A stretch of 64,000 bases of DNA from Tenacibaculum sp. Bg11-29 (GTDB taxonomy: Bacteria; Bacteroidota; Bacteroidia; Flavobacteriales; Flavobacteriaceae), in assembly GCF_002836595.1 (NCBI RefSeq), contig NZ_PJBB01000003.1, positions 4,472,371-4,536,370 of the forward strand, written 5' to 3'. Positions 62,197 through 64,000 of this stretch are shown one piece after another; the first letter of the stretch is position 1, and every line of letters starts with the position of its first letter. The translations under genes and the position numbers were made by a program. The notes below the pieces were generated by a model. The model searched no databases and was not told the origin of the DNA. It was given only the letters and a program-made list of their open reading frames with translations.

Positions 62197-63111
62197 TTAA
62201 AAAAATCTTGGTGACTTCATTGTTTGTTCTTTAAACATCTCATAACGAAGCATCAACTCATAAGTTCCTGAATTATAATTACTATAATTAGATGTAGTTA
62301 GATCATAAGCGAAGCCTATGTTTAAGTTTTTAGTTGCTTGAAAACCTAGTAAAGCACTAATAGAATCATCCCACCTCCAAGCAAGACCTGCTGTAAACTT
62401 CTCATTAAACAAAAAATTTGCAGAAACATCTATAGATAAAGGCGCTCCATTTACAACCTTGACTAAAACGGCTGGCTTAAACTTTATACTTTCATTTAAA
62501 TCAAAAACATAACCTCCTATTAAAAATAAATGTAAACGTTCTTGAGCTACATCTCCTCCATTATTAGAATCCTCATAATGATCAGTACTAATTAAATTAG
62601 GTATAGCAGCACCTAAATACCATTTATTAGTATAATAATACATCCCTGCTCCTATCGTTGGTAAAAATTTATTTATGTTACCTTCCAACTTTTTATCCTC
62701 CCTATTACGAACACGTCCTTTACTCCAATCTACATTCAAATGACGACCTCCTAATTTTAAACCAAAGGCTAAATTACCTTCATCACTAGTACGTATTGTA
62801 TATGATCCATTAATATCTAAAAATATTTCACTTGCAGGTCCAATTCTATCATTGGTTAAATTTACTCCTAACCCGACTCCGCTATAACCTAACGGAGTGT
62901 CGTAACTTAATGTTTGGGTATTTGGTGCTCCATCTACTCCAACCCATTGGGTTCTTCCTAATAAATTTATAATACTATGTCCATTTGATCCTGCATAAGC
63001 AGGGTTTACACTCATTGTATTAAACATATATTGTGTATACTGTGGGTCTTGCTGCGCATTAATTCCGCTAATAATACATAGAATTAATACTATTGTATAT
63101 CTAATTTTCAT
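62197..63111 (-). CDS. PorP/SprF-family type IX secretion membrane protein
   Basis: 304 aa. Signal ending GINAQ, then DPQYTQYMFNTMSVNPAYAG, the family hallmark, and a beta-barrel-like body (GYSGVGLGVNLTNDRIGPAS, MYYYTNKWYLGAAIPNLIS). SprF-type proteins help secrete and hold a partner adhesin at the outer membrane; the partner here is encoded directly upstream, 10 bases away. Confidence 0.92.
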   Translation of the reverse strand: MKIRYTIVLILCIISGINAQQDPQYTQYMFNTMSVNPAYAGSNGHSIINLLGRTQWVGVDGAPNTQTLSYDTPLGYSGVGLGVNLTNDRIGPASEIFLDINGSYTIRTSDEGNLAFGLKLGGRHLNVDWSKGRVRNREDKKLEGNINKFLPTIGAGMYYYTNKWYLGAAIPNLISTDHYEDSNNGGDVAQERLHLFLIGGYVFDLNESIKFKPAVLVKVVNGAPLSIDVSANFLFNEKFTAGLAWRWDDSISALLGFQATKNLNIGFAYDLTTSNYSNYNSGTYELMLRYEMFKEQTMKSPRFF

Positions 63112-63120
63112 ATCTCTTTC

Positions 63121-64000
63121 TTATCTATTAATATATAACCAACCTACCTTTGGCTTTGAACCATCTCCTAAATCTATAACATAATAATATGTTCCTGGTG
63201 GCAGTTTTTCATCAACACTAATTGTTGCTCTACCATTTGAAAGTCCTCTAAAAGCAACACTTTCGTTATTGTATCCTGAAGCTTTATAAACTGTATTACC
63301 CCATCTATTAAACACTTCTACAGTATTCTTGCTGTATTCTGGCCTGTCAATGCATGAAATAAAGAACGTATCATTCTCTCCGTCATCATCTGGTGTCATA
63401 ATATTATAAGGAGTGCCACATAAATTTTGATCTATATCTAAATAATCTGGAATACCATTATCGTTAGTATCTAATGCATCATTTGTTGTTGGATCACCAT
63501 CACCTGGTCCTTCATTTATAGTATCAATACCGTCATTATCATCGTCAGTATCTTGAAAGTCTGGAATACCGTCTTCATCTGTATCAGGAATACTTACAGA
63601 AGTTCCTCCATTATCAGAATCAAAGGCATCATCTAATCCATCATTGTCAGTATCTAATCCAGATGGAGAACTATCAGGAATACCATCTCCATTTTCATCA
63701 TTTCCTTCTATCACATCTGGCACTCCATCATTATCACTATCAGAATCTAAACTATCAGGTATACCATCTTCATCGGTATCAACTCCACCATCTCCTTCAT
63801 CTGTATCTAATATACCATCGTTATCATCATCTAAATCATAAATATCTGGGATTCCATCTCCATCAGTATCTATTTGCTCTGAATCCCCAAAACCATCTAA
63901 GCCATCTACTGAATCCGCAATTCCATCGCCATCACTATCTGTATTGTCATCAATCGATCCATCGCCATCAGTATCTAAACCTCCTGGTAAATCTGGATTA
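63121..64000 (-). CDS. T9SS-exported adhesin with Ca2+-binding repeats, 5' part missing
   Basis: Open to the right edge (293 residues visible). Repeats of the thrombospondin type 3 form ([37 protein letters not shown]) bind Ca2+. From [19 protein letters not shown] to [10 protein letters not shown] is the gliding-motility-associated type B C-terminal sorting domain ([17 protein letters not shown]), the signal for type IX secretion. A start at 63723 inside the repeats is not real. Likely a large cell-surface adhesin working with the PorP/SprF partner. Confidence 0.9.
   Translation of the reverse strand, partial: NPDLPGGLDTDGDGSIDDNTDSDGDGIADSVDGLDGFGDSEQIDTDGDGIPDIYDLDDDNDGILDTDEGDGGVDTDEDGIPDSLDSDSDNDGVPDVIEGNDENGDGIPDSSPSGLDTDNDGLDDAFDSDNGGTSVSIPDTDEDGIPDFQDTDDDNDGIDTINEGPGDGDPTTNDALDTNDNGIPDYLDIDQNLCGTPYNIMTPDDDGENDTFFISCIDRPEYSKNTVEVFNRWGNTVYKASGYNNESVAFRGLSNGRATISVDEKLPPGTYYYVIDLGDGSKPKVGWLYINR

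Overview
The window is AT-rich DNA from a member of the Bacteroidota, most likely a marine Flavobacteriaceae close to Tenacibaculum. This is inferred from the type IX secretion genes (PorP/SprF, a gliding-type C-terminal sorting domain), the Bacteroidota promoter -7 motif TAnnTTTG, CarboxypepD-TonB receptors, type III glutamine synthetase and the lipoprotein style. No database search was possible.

1-14.9 kb. A reverse-strand WGR/ankyrin/TPR protein runs off the left edge. On the forward strand follows what looks like a complete metal-acquisition gene cluster. A Fur-like box precedes a small Cys/His protein. Next come three tandem copies of a 35-codon gene whose identical C-terminus holds three Cys and three His. 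An intrinsic terminator follows. Then come a GRDP-like (W-H...HH) protein, a 308-aa protein with a possible RRE-like tail, a TonB-dependent receptor, an XusB/DUF4374-like lipoprotein, an ABC exporter (one ATPase, two permeases) and a MATE exporter. The layout parallels methanobactin loci (precursor, receptor, MATE) but lacks a recognisable DUF692 enzyme, so it is proposed as a new type of ribosomal-peptide metallophore locus.

14-23.8 kb. Core chromosome: methyltransferase, purM, a GNAT gene without a normal start, divergent glutamine synthetases III and II, a Ca2+/Na+ exchanger, an SPFH protein, two small proteins and tRNA-Arg(ACG).

23.8-54.3 kb. A 30.5-kb integrated element bounded by a 21-bp direct repeat of the tRNA-Arg 3' end. 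Its backbone is a tyrosine integrase, an iteron-like TGTTGCAACA cluster, small genes, a primase-helicase and a CI-like repressor with divergent operators; no capsid genes are seen, so it resembles a phage satellite or mobilizable island. Inserted in this backbone are several modules of single-gene cassettes, all read leftward. Each cassette starts with G|TT and carries near its 3' end a sequence complementary to its own first bases. The sites between cassettes have the R box/unpaired spacer/L box/hairpin layout of integron attC sites. Most arrays begin with a conserved structured head and end with a conserved tail holding a terminator. No integron integrase is present. Cargo includes lipoproteins, a zinc peptidase, a TraB-like protein, TPM and DUF6090 proteins and many unknowns.

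54.3-64 kb. Beyond the right att site lie an integrase relic, a frameshifted GtrA gene, an attC-like relic, an Imm11-like/ankyrin protein, a cupin lipoprotein, an esterase pseudogene and, on the reverse strand, a T9SS-type operon (OmpA family, PorP/SprF, and a Ca2+-repeat adhesin that runs off the right edge).
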